64,000 bases of DNA from Sphingomonas baiyangensis (lineage in GTDB: Bacteria > Pseudomonadota > Alphaproteobacteria > Sphingomonadales > Sphingomonadaceae), in NCBI RefSeq assembly GCF_005144715.1, contig NZ_SWKR01000002.1, forward strand, positions 2,160,227 to 2,224,226. The letters are read 5' to 3'. The translations under genes and the position numbers were made by a program. The notes beneath the pieces are model-generated. The model made no database searches. It saw only the letters and a program-made list of their open reading frames with translations, and was not told the DNA's origin. Shown here one piece after another: positions 29,645-39,706 of this stretch (positions are counted from its first letter, which is position 1; every line of letters begins with the position of its first letter).

Positions 29645-30061
29645 TTAGCCTTCGCCGGCATCGGCGCCCGGTTCGTCGCCCAGGTCCCGCGCCACCTTGG
29701 GGTCGCGCAGCAGCGCGTCGATGCGGCTTCCTTCGTCGAAGCTCTCGTCGGGCAGGAACTTGAGGCGCGCGGCGTATTTCAGGCGCACGCGCGCGGCCAC
29801 CTCGCGCTGGAGATAGGCGGTGTTGGTGCGCAGCGCCTTGAGCACCGCCTCCTCGTCATGCCCCAGTAGCGGCTTCACGAACACCGTCGCGTGGCGCAGA
29901 TCGGGCGACATGCGCACTTCGGTAATGCTCACCATGTGCGCGGCCAGCGTCGCATCGTGCACGTCGCCGCGCATCAGGATGTCGGAGAGGATGTGGCGTA
30001 CCTGCTCGCCCACGCGCAGCACGCGGACCGAACGGGTTTCGGGGGTGTCGGTATGCTTCAT
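29645..30061 (-). CDS. rbfA: Ribosome-binding factor A
   Basis: This 138-residue protein of the KH-like RbfA family helps 30S subunit maturation. Motifs are [61 protein letters not shown] and an acidic C-terminal tail. The start is the ATG at 30061. It lies 5 bases downstream of a small membrane-protein gene and abuts tdk, consistent with one transcript. Confidence 0.97.
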   Translation of the reverse strand: MKHTDTPETRSVRVLRVGEQVRHILSDILMRGDVHDATLAAHMVSITEVRMSPDLRHATVFVKPLLGHDEEAVLKALRTNTAYLQREVAARVRLKYAARLKFLPDESFDEGSRIDALLRDPKVARDLGDEPGADAGEG

Positions 30062-30066
30062 GGACC

Positions 30067-30660
30067 TCAATCGAAATGGCAGTGAAACCACGCGCCGTCC
30101 AGCCGCTGGCACCATTGCGTCTCGCTGCCGAACAGCCGGCGGATGTCACGCGGCACGCGCCTACCGCCCCAACCCTTCGCTGCGCGCAGCCGCCCGCTCG
30201 GATCGTGCACGATCGCCCGCCACGCGCCGAGCATACCGTTATGCAACAGAAATGCCGATCGCGAACCTTCGCGCGCGACGCTTGCGATGCCGCCGGGCAG
30301 CGGACCACCCTGCAAAGCGGCTTCATACGCCGGACGTTCGCGTTGCAGCCGGACCCATGACGGCACGACGTGCGACCAGTAGAACACCGGGCCGATCGCC
30401 AGCCACATCAACACCGCCGCCGCGAGCATCGGCGCGACGAGCGAAGTAGCGGCCATCCCGCGCGCACGCGCACGCCAAGCCCATCCGCCCGCATCGCCGG
30501 CAAGCGCGATCCCGATGATAGCCACCGTCGCGACCGCCAGCAGGCTGACCAGCCCGAGCAGCGCGTTGGCGATGCCGATCGAAAGCACGCCCACGCCAAA
30601 CCACAGCGCCGCGCGGCGCGACTGCGCCCGAAAGGCGGCGAGGATGTCCCCGCCGCCCAT
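30067..30660 (-). CDS. Membrane protein of unknown function in the infB-rbfA interval
   Basis: The 197-residue protein has two or three N-terminal hydrophobic segments (about 18-55 and 67-93, including [20 protein letters not shown]). A soluble C-terminal half has conserved-looking [40 protein letters not shown] and ends GAWFHCHFD, with two Cys and several His/Trp. I do not recognise the family. It is 3 bases from infB and 5 from rbfA, so it is certainly co-transcribed with translation genes. The location suggests a passenger gene rather than proof of a translation role. Confidence 0.75.
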   Translation of the reverse strand: MGGGDILAAFRAQSRRAALWFGVGVLSIGIANALLGLVSLLAVATVAIIGIALAGDAGGWAWRARARGMAATSLVAPMLAAAVLMWLAIGPVFYWSHVVPSWVRLQRERPAYEAALQGGPLPGGIASVAREGSRSAFLLHNGMLGAWRAIVHDPSGRLRAAKGWGGRRVPRDIRRLFGSETQWCQRLDGAWFHCHFD

Positions 30661-30663
30661 CGG

Positions 30664-33375
30664 TTACAGCGTGCGTTCGCGCATCTCGACCTCGAAGGTC
30701 TCCAGATAGTCGCCGGCCTTGATGTCGGTGAAGTTCTGGCTGAACGTCACGCCGCATTCCAGACCCGCACGCACTTCGGCGACATCGTCCTTGAAGCGGC
30801 GCAGCGACGCGATCTCGCCCTGGTAGATGATGACGTCGTCGCGCGTGATGCGCGCCTTGAGCGCCTTGCGGATGACGCCTTCGGTGACGAGCAGACCCGC
30901 GGCCTTGCCATGCTTGCCCGCCGAGAAGACCTCGCGGATCTCGGCGCGGCCGACGACCGTCTCGAACGCCTCGGGGCCGAGCTCGCCCGCCATGCCGGCG
31001 CGGATCTCGTCGGTAAGCGTGTAGATGACGTCGTAATATTTGAACGCCACCTTGTTGCGCTCGGCGATCTCGCGCGCCTTGGCATTGGGCCGCACGTTGA
31101 AGCCGATGATCGGCGCCCCCGATGCCGCCGCCAGCGTCACGTCGCTCTCGGTGATGCCGCCGACGCCCGAATGCAACACGCGCGCACGGATCTCGTCGGT
31201 CGAGATCTTGTTGATCGACGCGACGATCGCCTCGACCGATCCTTGCGTGTCGGCCTTCACCACCAACGGGTACTCGATCGCTTGCTTGTCCTTGAGCGCC
31301 GAGAACATCGTCTCGAGGCTGGCGGGCGCCGTCGTCGTGCGCTTCTGGTTGAGCACGCCCTGGCGATATTCGGCGACTTCGCGCGCACGCGCCTCGCTCT
31401 CCACCACCTGGAGCGGATCGCCCGCCATCGGCACGCCCGACAGGCCCAGCACCTCGACCGGCGCCGACGGCCCGGCCTGCTTCACCTGCCGGCCCTTGTC
31501 GTCGATCAGCGCGCGCACCTTGCCGCTCTCGGCGCCGACGACGAACACGTCGCCCACCTTGAGCGTGCCGCGGCTGACCAGGATCGTCGCCACCGGGCCG
31601 CGACCCTTGTCGAGCTTGGCCTCGATCACCGTGCCCTCGGCGGGGCGATCGGGATTGGCGCGCAGTTCGAGCAGTTCGGCCTGAAGCTGGATCTTCTCGA
31701 CCAGATCGTCGAGCCCCTGCTTCTTGAGCGCCGACACCTCGACGTCCTGCGTCTCGCCGCCCATAGCCTCGACCTGCACGTCATGCTCGAGCAGCCGCTC
31801 GCGCACGCGCTGCGGGTTGGCCTCGTGCTTGTCGACCTTGTTGATCGCCACGATCATCGGCACGCCGGCCGCCTTGGTGTGATTGATCGCCTCGATCGTC
31901 TGCGGCATCAGCCCGTCGTCGGCGGCGACCACCAGGATCACGATGTCGGTCACGTTGGCGCCGCGCTGGCGCATCTCGGTGAACGCCTCGTGGCCCGGCG
32001 TGTCGAGGAAGGTGATCTGCGACTTGTCCTTCTGCGTCACCTGATAGGCGCCGATATGCTGGGTGATGCCCCCGGCCTCGCCCGCCACCACGTCGGTGCC
32101 GCGCAGCGCGTCGAGCAGGCTCGTCTTGCCGTGATCGACATGACCCATGATGGTCACCACCGGCGCGCGCGGCGCCAGCGTGTCCTCGGCATCCTCGGTC
32201 GTGTCGATCTGAAGATCGATATCGCTCGCCGAGACGCGCACGATGTTGTGGCCGAACTCGGTCACCAGCAGCTCGGCGGTATCCTGGTCGATCGTCTGCG
32301 TCATCGTGACGGGCATGCCCATCTTGAACAGCGTCTTGACCAGATCGGCGCCCTTCTCGGCCATGCGGTTGGCGAGTTCCTGGACGGTGATCGTCTCGGG
32401 TACCTTGACGTCGCGAACCTGCTTGACCTGCGGCTCGCGCGGGCCGCCATGACCGCGGCGTTCCTTCTCGCGCGCACGCTTCAATGCCGCGAGACTGCGC
32501 GCACGCGCGCCGCCATCGTCGTTGAGCGCGCGATTGACCGTGAGCTTGCCCGACTGGCGCCGGTCGTCGCCGGGACGGCCGCTGCGCGAGGGGCGTGCGG
32601 GCGGCTCGGGGCGCTTGGGCGCCGCCGTGCCCGCAGGCTGCGGACGCGCGGGTGCGGCACCCGCCGCACGCGCAGGCGCGGACTCGGCGGGCTGCTCGGC
32701 AGCGGGCTGCGGCTTGGGCTGCGGGCGCGGAATCTCGGGCCGCGGCACCGGGCTGAACCGCCGCGGTGCCGGCAGGCTGGGATCGAGCGACAGGCCAACG
32801 GGCTGCGGCGGCGGCGGCGGCGAAGCTTCGGCAGCGGGCGCGCGTGCCGGCTGCTCGGGAGCGGCCGGAGCGACTTCGGGCGTGGCTGCGCTCGAAGCGT
32901 CGACATCGCTGGACGCAGGCGCCGGCGTGGGCGGCGGCGGGGGCGCAGCGGCCGCCTCGGCCTCGGCACGTGCCTTTTCCTCGGCGCGGCGGCGTTCGTC
33001 TTCCTGCGCTTCCTGGCGCAGCCGCTCGTCGCGACGGCGCGCATCCTCGAGCGCGGCCATGCGCGCTTCCTCGGCCTCGCGAAGCAGCTTGGCCTGCATC
33101 TCCTGGCGCGAGAGCAGGCTGCTCGGCGGCGGCGGGGGAGGCGGCGGCGGCGCGGCCTGCGCGGGCGCGGCAACGGGCTCGGGCGCGGCGGGCGGCGGTG
33201 CGGCCTGCTCCTCGCCCGGCCGGCCGAGCACGCGCCGACGCTTCACCTCGACCACGACGGTGTTCGAGCGGCCATGGCTGAAGCTCTGCTTCACCTTGCC
33301 CGTCTCGACCGTGCGCTTCAGGCCCAGCGGCGCACGCGCGCCCAGCTTCGGCTTCTCGTTGTCGGTGTCGCTCAT
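30664..33375 (-). CDS. infB: Translation initiation factor IF-2
   Basis: This 903-residue GTPase brings fMet-tRNA to the 30S subunit. Residues 1 to about 330 are a long low-complexity part rich in Pro, Ala, Arg and Glu, with the IF2-associated start [20 protein letters not shown]. The IF2_N helix follows ([21 protein letters not shown]). The G domain has [23 protein letters not shown] and [10 protein letters not shown], and domains II-IV include [16 protein letters not shown] and the tRNA-binding C2 end. It overlaps ylxR by 4 bases and lies downstream of nusA. Confidence 0.98.
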   Translation of the reverse strand: MSDTDNEKPKLGARAPLGLKRTVETGKVKQSFSHGRSNTVVVEVKRRRVLGRPGEEQAAPPPAAPEPVAAPAQAAPPPPPPPPPSSLLSRQEMQAKLLREAEEARMAALEDARRRDERLRQEAQEDERRRAEEKARAEAEAAAAPPPPPTPAPASSDVDASSAATPEVAPAAPEQPARAPAAEASPPPPPQPVGLSLDPSLPAPRRFSPVPRPEIPRPQPKPQPAAEQPAESAPARAAGAAPARPQPAGTAAPKRPEPPARPSRSGRPGDDRRQSGKLTVNRALNDDGGARARSLAALKRAREKERRGHGGPREPQVKQVRDVKVPETITVQELANRMAEKGADLVKTLFKMGMPVTMTQTIDQDTAELLVTEFGHNIVRVSASDIDLQIDTTEDAEDTLAPRAPVVTIMGHVDHGKTSLLDALRGTDVVAGEAGGITQHIGAYQVTQKDKSQITFLDTPGHEAFTEMRQRGANVTDIVILVVAADDGLMPQTIEAINHTKAAGVPMIVAINKVDKHEANPQRVRERLLEHDVQVEAMGGETQDVEVSALKKQGLDDLVEKIQLQAELLELRANPDRPAEGTVIEAKLDKGRGPVATILVSRGTLKVGDVFVVGAESGKVRALIDDKGRQVKQAGPSAPVEVLGLSGVPMAGDPLQVVESEARAREVAEYRQGVLNQKRTTTAPASLETMFSALKDKQAIEYPLVVKADTQGSVEAIVASINKISTDEIRARVLHSGVGGITESDVTLAAASGAPIIGFNVRPNAKAREIAERNKVAFKYYDVIYTLTDEIRAGMAGELGPEAFETVVGRAEIREVFSAGKHGKAAGLLVTEGVIRKALKARITRDDVIIYQGEIASLRRFKDDVAEVRAGLECGVTFSQNFTDIKAGDYLETFEVEMRERTL

Positions 33376-34157
33376 CCGGTTACTTCAAATCCTTCGTTCG
33401 TGCCGGCGGGTCCGCGCGCATCGTCGTTAAACGCCGATGCGCCCTGCGAGCCGGTTTCGCAAGGCATGGGAGCGGAGTCGGGTCCGATAAAGCGCAGCCA
33501 GCGGACGAGCGCATCGCTCACCCGCTTCGCCGCTCGGGCGTCGATCAGCCCGGCATGTACCACATTTTCGCGGCCAAGCGCCAACGACAATATGGTGCGC
33601 TGCACGGGCAATGTCATCCCCTTGAGATCGCTGCCTTCGCGATCGCTGCCCACGCGCCACGCCTGGGCGAGCTTGCGGCTGCCGTCGTCGCCGGCGTCGG
33701 CGGCGTGCAGCAGCAGATGCAGCCGGCCCGCGCGCGCCGCCTCGGCGATCTTGTCGCTGCCCGTCAGCAGGTGGCCGGCCTTGGCCTCGAGCCCCAGCCG
33801 GTCGAGCGCGGCGCGGCGCAATTGATCCTCAATGCGCTGGGGCAGATCGTCGGGCAGCGTGAACTCGCCGGTGCGGAAGGCACGCGCCAGCCCGCCGCGC
33901 AGCCGCCCCTTGGCGATCGCGGCTTCGAGCGTGGCGCGATCGACGCCGATCCACCCGCCGCGTCCCGGCGCCTTGGCGCGCACATCGGGATGCACGCTGC
34001 CATCGGGCGCCAGCGCCAGGCGGATCAGCCCTGCGCGCGGCGCCTCCTCGCGCGAGAGCACGCAGGTGCGGATCGGCTCGGCCGTCGCAGGGCCCCGCCG
34101 CTCGGGGCGGGGCTGCTCGGCGGTTACGTCCGCGCGATCATTGTCCTGGTTCCGCAA
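33372..34157 (-). CDS. YlxR-family RNA-binding protein fused to an L7Ae-like domain
   Basis: The 261-residue protein has an N-terminal YlxR/DUF448 domain (about 25-105): RTCVLSREEAPRAGLIRLAL, GRGGWIGVDRATLEAAIAKG. The second domain (about 120-215) resembles ribosomal L7Ae/L30e-type RNA binders (LEAKAGHLLTGSDKIAEAARAGRLHLLLHAADA) and ends in an acidic or disordered tail. This two-domain form is typical of alphaproteobacterial nusA-infB operons. It overlaps nusA by 20 bases and infB by 4. Confidence 0.88.
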   Translation of the reverse strand: MRNQDNDRADVTAEQPRPERRGPATAEPIRTCVLSREEAPRAGLIRLALAPDGSVHPDVRAKAPGRGGWIGVDRATLEAAIAKGRLRGGLARAFRTGEFTLPDDLPQRIEDQLRRAALDRLGLEAKAGHLLTGSDKIAEAARAGRLHLLLHAADAGDDGSRKLAQAWRVGSDREGSDLKGMTLPVQRTILSLALGRENVVHAGLIDARAAKRVSDALVRWLRFIGPDSAPMPCETGSQGASAFNDDARGPAGTNEGFEVTG

Positions 34158-35760
34158 CCGCGTCCTCCTCGCTGGAGGCGGCGACCGGCTCGTCCTCGAA
34201 CCAGTGCGCGCGCGCGGCCATGATGATCTCGTTGCCCTGCTCGTCGCTCAGACCATAGTCGGAAAGGATGCCGCCCTTGGGCTCGGGCCGCTTGGGTGCA
34301 TCCTCGTTGCGGCGGCGCGGTTCGACGCGCTTCTTCTCGACCAGTTCGTCGGTCGCCAGATCGGCGAGGTCGTCGAGCGTCTTGATGCCCGCCTTGCCCA
34401 GCGTCACCAGCATCGCCTCGGTCAGATAGGGCATCGTCGCCAGATCGTCCTCGACGCCCAGCGCGCGACGCTCCTCGCGATTCGCCTCCTCGCGGCGATC
34501 GAGCGCCTCGGCGGCGCGGTTCTGCAGCTCGGCGGCAAGGTCCTCGTCGAAGCCCTCGATGCTCGCCAGCTCGTCGAGCTCGACATAGGCGACTTCTTCC
34601 AGCGCGCCGAAGCCCTCGGCCACCAGCAGCTGCGCCAGCGTCTCGTCGACGTCGAGCTCGTTCTGGAACATCTCGCTGTTCTGCACGAACTCGCGCTGGC
34701 GCTTCTCGCTCGCGTCGGCCTCGGTCAGGATGTCGATCGCCTTGCCCGTCAGCTGGCTGGCGAGGCGCACATTCTGGCCGCGACGACCGATGGCGAGGCT
34801 CAGCTGATCGTCGGGGACCACCACTTCGATGCGGTCGTCCTCCTCGTCGATCACCACGCGCGCGACATTGGCGGGCTGGAGCGCGTTGACCACGAAGGTC
34901 GCGGTATCGGGCGACCAGGGGATGATGTCGATCTTCTCGCCCTGCATCTCCTGCACCACCGCCTGCACGCGGCTACCCTTCATGCCGACGCACGCGCCGA
35001 CCGGATCGATCGACGAATCATGGCTGATGACGCCAATCTTGGCGCGGCTGCCGGGGTCGCGCGCCGCCGCCTTGATCTCGATGATGCCGTCGTAGATTTC
35101 GGGGACTTCCTGCGCGAACAGCTTCTTCATGAAGTCGGGATGCGCGCGGCTGAGGAAGATCTGCGGCCCGCGATTCTCACGCCGCACGTTCAGGATGAGC
35201 GAGCGGATGCGGTCGTTGACGCGCACCACTTCGCGCGGAATCTGCGCGTCGCGGCGGATGACGCCCTCGGCACGGCCCAGATCGACCACGACATGGCCGA
35301 ACTCGACGCGCTTGACGACACCGGTGATGATCTCGCCGACGCGGTCCTTGAACTCCTCGAACTGCCGCTCGCGCTCGGCGTCGCGCACCTTCTGGAAGAT
35401 GATCTGCTTCGAGGCCTGCGCCTGGATGCGGCCGAACTCGATCGGCGGCAGCGGATCGACGATGAAGTCGCCGACGACGGCACCCTTCTGAAGCTTCTGC
35501 GCCTGCGCGACATCGACCTGCTTGAAGAAGTCGTCGACCGCCTCGACCACCTCGACCACACGCCACAGGCGAAGATCGCCGGTATTGGGATCAAGCTTGG
35601 CGCGGATGTCGTTCTCGGCGCCGTAGCGGTTCTTGGCCGCGCGCTGGATCGCGTCCTCCATCGCCTCGATGACAATGGCCTTGTCGATCAGCTTTTCCTT
35701 GGCGACCGAATCGGCGATCGCGATCAGCTCGGTACGATTGGCGGTAATGGCGGTGGCCAT
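34138..35760 (-). CDS. nusA: Transcription termination/antitermination factor NusA
   Basis: This 540-residue RNA polymerase-binding factor has an N-terminal NusA_N domain (about 1-130, RTELIAIADSVAKEKLIDK). An S1 domain follows (GEIITGVVKRVEFGHVVVDLG), then KH1/KH2 (VGACVGMKGSRVQAVVQEMQGEK region and LAIGRRGQNVRLASQL). Two helix-hairpin-helix-type C-terminal repeats (VAEGFGALEEVAYVELDELA and LGKAGIKTLDDLADLATDEL) precede an acidic end. It overlaps rimP by one base (TGATG) and ylxR by 20. Confidence 0.98.
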   Translation of the reverse strand: MATAITANRTELIAIADSVAKEKLIDKAIVIEAMEDAIQRAAKNRYGAENDIRAKLDPNTGDLRLWRVVEVVEAVDDFFKQVDVAQAQKLQKGAVVGDFIVDPLPPIEFGRIQAQASKQIIFQKVRDAERERQFEEFKDRVGEIITGVVKRVEFGHVVVDLGRAEGVIRRDAQIPREVVRVNDRIRSLILNVRRENRGPQIFLSRAHPDFMKKLFAQEVPEIYDGIIEIKAAARDPGSRAKIGVISHDSSIDPVGACVGMKGSRVQAVVQEMQGEKIDIIPWSPDTATFVVNALQPANVARVVIDEEDDRIEVVVPDDQLSLAIGRRGQNVRLASQLTGKAIDILTEADASEKRQREFVQNSEMFQNELDVDETLAQLLVAEGFGALEEVAYVELDELASIEGFDEDLAAELQNRAAEALDRREEANREERRALGVEDDLATMPYLTEAMLVTLGKAGIKTLDDLADLATDELVEKKRVEPRRRNEDAPKRPEPKGGILSDYGLSDEQGNEIIMAARAHWFEDEPVAASSEEDAVAEPGQ

Positions 35761-36305
35761 CAGTCCTGTTCCTCTGTTTCGAATTCGTCGGCGCCCGTCG
35801 CCGAAAGGGGTTGGGTGGCGGCGATCAGCCGGTCGGTCATGGTGAGCTTGGCATCCTCGACCGCGGCGAAGGGCAGCGCGTGCGTCACGCCCTGCGCGTC
35901 GATGATCCGCACCGTCTCGCCCTCGACGCCGGCCAGGTCGCCCTTGAACTGCTTGCGCCCGTCGCGCTTCTCGGCAAGCGTGATGCGCGCCTCATGGCCC
36001 GCCCAGTCGGCATAGTCCTGCATGCGCGTGAGCGGCCGGTCGATGCCCGGCGACGACACCTCGAGCCGATAGGCATGGTCGATCGGGTCGCGCCCCTCGG
36101 CCTCGGCCTCGTCGAGCCGTTCGGAAATGCGGCGCGAGAGATCGGCGCAATCGTCGATCGTCAGCTGCCGGGTATCGGGCCGCTCGGCCATCACCTGGAG
36201 CGTCGGGTCCGATTCGCCGCCGAACATCTTGACGCGCACGAGCGCGAAGCCGAGCGCCTGCGCTTCGGGTTCGATCAGCTGCGTCAGTCGGGCGATATCG
36301 GCCAT
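35760..36305 (-). CDS. rimP: Ribosome maturation factor RimP
   Basis: The 181-residue protein supports 30S assembly. It has an N-terminal alpha/beta domain (GFALVRVKMFG, LQVMAERPD, DDCADLSRRISERLDE) and the motif YRLEVSSPGIDRPLTR. A C-terminal SH3-like domain (GRKQFKGDLAGVEGETVRI) precedes an acidic tail. I chose the ATG at 36305 (MADIARL). The longer frame upstream reads as unlikely protein. It is the first gene of the translation operon and has a promoter-like site about 95 bases upstream. Confidence 0.95.
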   Translation of the reverse strand: MADIARLTQLIEPEAQALGFALVRVKMFGGESDPTLQVMAERPDTRQLTIDDCADLSRRISERLDEAEAEGRDPIDHAYRLEVSSPGIDRPLTRMQDYADWAGHEARITLAEKRDGRKQFKGDLAGVEGETVRIIDAQGVTHALPFAAVEDAKLTMTDRLIAATQPLSATGADEFETEEQD

Positions 36306-36397
36306 TCGAAAGCAATCCATCGGTTGCGCGCCTCCGGCTGCCGAACCCCCTCGGGGCCGGCCTCGGCAGCGTCTGGCGATGTCGAGAAGGCAAGCGC

Positions 36398-36426
36398 GAT
36401 ATAGCGCGGGTGCGCCCACCGGGCAA
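36398..36426 (-). promoter_or_regulatory. Sigma-70-type promoter candidate for the rimP-nusA-infB operon
   Basis: On the minus strand TTGCCC (36421-36426) and TATATC (36398-36403) are separated by exactly 17 bases. Transcription would start near 36391, giving a leader of about 85 nt before the rimP ATG. The match to the -35/-10 consensus and the spacing are good for a GC-rich genome. No start site has been mapped. Confidence 0.6.
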
Positions 36427-36486
36427 GCCTGCGCCGCAAGCAGCGCGCGAACCTTTCGTTAACCATGCGCTTCTAGCGTGGCCCGC

Positions 36487-37446
36487 ATGTTCGAACGCCC
36501 CATCGTCGCCGCCGATGCGCCGCCCTTCACGCCTGCCGCGTTCCGGCAGCGCATGTTCGCCGAAACCGGCGGCGACTATGCACAATATCGCCGCCTGCTG
36601 ACGCCGCGCTACGGCCGTGCATGGCTCGACATCGCGCTCGGCTATGCCGCGCTTTGCGGCTGGCTGGTGCTGGTGGCACAGGCCGGGGGCCTCGTCGCCG
36701 GGCTGGCCGCGGCAAGCATCGGCGCGATCGGCGTGGGCTTCCTCGTCGCCTATCTGCAATTGTTCATCCACGAAGCCGCGCATTTCAATCTCGCCGCGTC
36801 GAAGCGCGTCAACGATCGCATCGCCGACTGGGCGATCTGCTGGCAGATCGGCACCACCATCGCCGCCTATCGCGCGACGCATGGCGAGCATCACCGCCAT
36901 CTGGGCCGAGAGCGCGATACCGAGATTTCGTATCGCCACGCGCTGACGCGGCGCTTCGTCATCGAGATGCTCACCGGCGTCCACGCGCTGCGCGTGTTCC
37001 TCTCGCGTCGCGGCGAAGCACGCAGCACCGCCGGCGGATCGCGCGTGCCGCTGCTGCGCGGTATCGCCATCCACGCCGTACTGCTCGTTGCGATGCTGGC
37101 GCTCGGCGCATGGCCCGCCGCGCTCGCCTGGGTCGGCGGCATCGCCGTTGCCTTCCCGTTCTTCGCGACCGTCCGCCAGCTGCTCGAACATCGCGCGCTG
37201 CCCGGCATGGCCGACGAGGGCGATGCGGTGACGCGCCTGTTCGACGATGGCGTGTTCGCGCGCATCTTCGGCGGCGCCGGCTTCAACCGCCATTTGCTGC
37301 ACCATCTGGAACCGCAGATTTCCTATACCCGGCTCGCCGATCTGGAGGCGTTCATCATGCAGACCACCATGCGCGCCGATCTTGCCGCGCGCCGCACCAC
37401 CTACGCGCGCACCTTCGCCGAACTGCTGCGCGAGGGCGCGCGATGA
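36487..37446 (+). CDS. Membrane fatty acid desaturase family protein
   Basis: The protein (319 residues from the ATG at 36487, 322 from the GTG at 36478) has hydrophobic segments near 55-95 and 190-230. It carries the three histidine boxes of di-iron desaturases/hydroxylases: HEAAHFNL, HGEHHRHLG and, near the C terminus, FNRHLLHHLEPQISY. These bind the two irons for O2-dependent desaturation or hydroxylation of lipid chains. The gene overlaps a methyltransferase by 4 bases, so the two may modify the same lipid-linked or small-molecule substrate. The substrate is not identifiable. Confidence 0.88.
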   Translation: MFERPIVAADAPPFTPAAFRQRMFAETGGDYAQYRRLLTPRYGRAWLDIALGYAALCGWLVLVAQAGGLVAGLAAASIGAIGVGFLVAYLQLFIHEAAHFNLAASKRVNDRIADWAICWQIGTTIAAYRATHGEHHRHLGRERDTEISYRHALTRRFVIEMLTGVHALRVFLSRRGEARSTAGGSRVPLLRGIAIHAVLLVAMLALGAWPAALAWVGGIAVAFPFFATVRQLLEHRALPGMADEGDAVTRLFDDGVFARIFGGAGFNRHLLHHLEPQISYTRLADLEAFIMQTTMRADLAARRTTYARTFAELLREGAR

Positions 37447-38378
37447 ACGCGCCCGCCGCCGGCCTGCCCGTCTGCCTCGCCTGCGGCACGACGCGGATGA
37501 CGCATTGGGCGAGCGCCCGCGACGTCGAATATGCGACGACGCCCGAGAGCTTCGACTATTGGCGCTGCGCCGCGTGCGACGCGCTGTCGATCGCGCCGGT
37601 GCCGCGCGGCCGCCTCGGCGAGATCTATCCCGATACCTATTACAGCTTCGCCGAAAGCGATCCCTCGCTTGCCGAACGCGTCAAGCAGGCGCTCGACCGG
37701 CGCATGTTCGCGCGGCTGTTCGGCGGCATCGCGGGCGATCGGCTCGCCGCGCTCGACGTTGGCGGCGGCGCGGGTTGGCTGCTCGGCCAGGCCAAGGCAG
37801 TCGAGCCGCGCCTCGTGCATACGCAGGTCGTCGATATCGACGGATCGGCCAAGGCCGCCGCCGAAGCCGCGGGCCACGCCTTCTTCCTCGGCCGAATTGA
37901 GGAATATGAAACCGACGCGCGCTTCGACGTGATCCTGCTGCTCAACCTCATCGAGCATGTCGACGATCCCGTCGCGGTGCTTGCCAAGGTGCGCGGGCTG
38001 CTCAAGCCCGGCGGGCGCATTTTGGTCAAGACGCCCAATCACGACAGTCTCGATGCGCGGCTGTTCCGGCACAACAGCTGGGGTGGCCTCCATGCGCCGC
38101 GCCACTGGGTGGTGTTCACGCCCGAGAGCTTCCGCACCGCCGCCACGCGCGCGGGGCTCGGCATCGAGCGGCTGACGCTGACGCAGGGCGCGCCGTTCTG
38201 GGCGGTGTCGGCGCTCGAATGGCTGGCGCGCCGGCGGCTGGTACGCGTCACGCGGCAACGCCCGATGGCGGCACATCCGCTGTTCGGCCCGCTGCTCGCG
38301 GCGTTCGGCGCGATCGACATGCTGCGCCGGCCGTTCGCGCGTACCTCGCAGATGTTCGTCGTGCTAAAAGGTACGTAG
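37443..38378 (+). CDS. Class I SAM-dependent methyltransferase with N-terminal Cys pairs
   Basis: The 311-residue protein begins with a zinc-ribbon-like part (CLACGTTRMTHW ... YWRCAACDAL, two CxxC pairs, residues 13-47). A Rossmann methyltransferase domain follows: ALDVGGGAGWLLGQ (motif I), VVDIDGSAKAA, DVILLLNLIEHVDDP, LKPGGRILVKTPN, WGGLHAPRHWVVFTPE. This is the layout of C-methyltransferase-like and small-molecule methyltransferases seen in cell-surface glycan or polyketide clusters. It is translationally coupled to the desaturase. The substrate is unknown. Confidence 0.9.
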   Translation: MNAPAAGLPVCLACGTTRMTHWASARDVEYATTPESFDYWRCAACDALSIAPVPRGRLGEIYPDTYYSFAESDPSLAERVKQALDRRMFARLFGGIAGDRLAALDVGGGAGWLLGQAKAVEPRLVHTQVVDIDGSAKAAAEAAGHAFFLGRIEEYETDARFDVILLLNLIEHVDDPVAVLAKVRGLLKPGGRILVKTPNHDSLDARLFRHNSWGGLHAPRHWVVFTPESFRTAATRAGLGIERLTLTQGAPFWAVSALEWLARRRLVRVTRQRPMAAHPLFGPLLAAFGAIDMLRRPFARTSQMFVVLKGT

Positions 38379-38439
38379 GCGAAACCATCGCCCGGCGACG
38401 GCGTTCATCCGCGAGCAACCCTCCCGGAGATGATCGTTG

Positions 38440-39615
38440 ATGCGCCTCGCACCGCTTGCCCTAGCCACCGCCACGCTGATCGCCTGCTCAGATGCAGGGC
38501 CGATCGCGGCGCAGAACGCAACCCCCACCAACGCCGCCGAGAACAGCACCGACGCGGCGGGCGTTCCCTTCACCGTCACGCCCGTCGCCGATTTCGATGC
38601 GCCCTGGGCGATGACCTTCCTGCCCGACGGGCGCATGCTCGTCACCGAGAAGGCGGGGCAGCTGATGCTGGTCAGCGCTGATGGCCAGACCAAGACGAGC
38701 GTATCGGGCATTCCCGCCGTCGACAGCGCCGGCCAGGGTGGCCTGATGGATGTGGTGCTGCACCCGCAGTTCGCGCAGAACCGCATGGTCTATTTCAGCT
38801 TTTCCGAAACCGGCCCCGGCGGCAAGGGCGTGGCGCTGGCGCGCGGCGTGATGCAGGAGGGCGAGGCGCCCGCGCTCCAGAACGTGCAGGTGCTTTTCCG
38901 CGCCACCCCCTATGTCGAGGGCAACGGCCATTATTCGGGCCGCATCGCCTTCGCGCCCGATGGGCAGCACCTGTTCTTCACCAATGGCGAGCGCCAGAAG
39001 TTCACGCCCGCGCAGGACCCCAAGGCAACGCTCGGCAAGGTGCTGCGCCTGACGCTCGACGGGCAGCCTGCCGGCGATCCGGGCCTGCGGGAGAAGGGCT
39101 TCCATCCCGCCGTCTGGTCATATGGCCACCGCAATCTGCTCGGCATCGCCTTCGACGGCGCGGGCAATCTGTGGGAGCAGGAAATGGGTCCGAAGGGCGG
39201 CGACGAGGTCAACCTCATCCTGCCCGGCCGCAATTACGGCTACCCCCTGGTGTCCGACGGCGATCATTACGACAACGAGCCCGTCGCCGACAAGAACATC
39301 CCCAATCACGACACGCGGCCCGACCTCGAGAAATACAAGGTCAACTGGACGCCCGTGATCTCGCCGGCCGGCCTCATCGTCTATTCGGGCAGCGCTTTCC
39401 CGCAATGGAAGGGCGACATCTTCATCGGTGGGCTGTCGAGCCAGGCGCTCATCCGTGTCGACGTCAACGGCACCAAGGCCACCAAGGGCGACCAGTGGCC
39501 AATGGGCGCACGCATCCGCGAGGTCGAGCAGGCGCCCGACGGGACGCTGATGCTGCTCGAGGATGGCGGCCGCGGATCGCAGGGCCGCATGTTGCGGCTT
39601 ACGCCCGCGCGGTAA
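38440..39615 (+). CDS. PQQ-type soluble aldose sugar dehydrogenase, exported lipoprotein
   Basis: The 391-residue protein has a signal sequence with a possible lipobox (LIACSD, Cys16) and a six-bladed beta-propeller of the glucose/sorbosone dehydrogenase (GSDH) family. Motifs are PWAMTFLPDGRMLVTEKAGQL, GGLMDVVLHPQF, RIAFAPDGQHLFFTNGER, PAVWSYGHRNLLGIAFD, EQEMGPKGGDEVNLILPGRNYGYP and SPAGLIVYSG. Relatives such as YliI oxidise aldoses with PQQ in the periplasm. No PQQ synthesis genes are in the window. GGAG lies about 11 bases before the ATG. Confidence 0.9.
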   Translation: MRLAPLALATATLIACSDAGPIAAQNATPTNAAENSTDAAGVPFTVTPVADFDAPWAMTFLPDGRMLVTEKAGQLMLVSADGQTKTSVSGIPAVDSAGQGGLMDVVLHPQFAQNRMVYFSFSETGPGGKGVALARGVMQEGEAPALQNVQVLFRATPYVEGNGHYSGRIAFAPDGQHLFFTNGERQKFTPAQDPKATLGKVLRLTLDGQPAGDPGLREKGFHPAVWSYGHRNLLGIAFDGAGNLWEQEMGPKGGDEVNLILPGRNYGYPLVSDGDHYDNEPVADKNIPNHDTRPDLEKYKVNWTPVISPAGLIVYSGSAFPQWKGDIFIGGLSSQALIRVDVNGTKATKGDQWPMGARIREVEQAPDGTLMLLEDGGRGSQGRMLRLTPAR

Positions 39616-39630
39616 ATCGCCGGAAACCGC

Positions 39631-39664
39631 AAAAAGAAAGGGCGGCCCCGCAAGGAGCCGCCCT
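39631..39664 (-). terminator. Terminator of rplJ-rplL
   Basis: On the minus strand AGGGCGGC (39657-39664) pairs with GCCGCCCT (39639-39646) across a CTCCTTGCGG loop, followed by TTCTTTTT. It ends the rplJL transcript about 45 bases after the rplL stop and close to the convergent sugar dehydrogenase gene. Confidence 0.85.
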
Positions 39665-39706
39665 TCCTGTATCGCAGCGGCGCGAACGCCGCGTCGACAT
39701 GCGAGA

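Noticed and set aside
30370..33825. A plus-strand open frame of more than 1100 codons opposite infB and rbfA
   Set aside because: It is the antisense of real genes. GC-rich codon bias keeps the opposite frame free of stops, and the translated product is a low-complexity mix of Arg, His, Asp and Ala with no domain.
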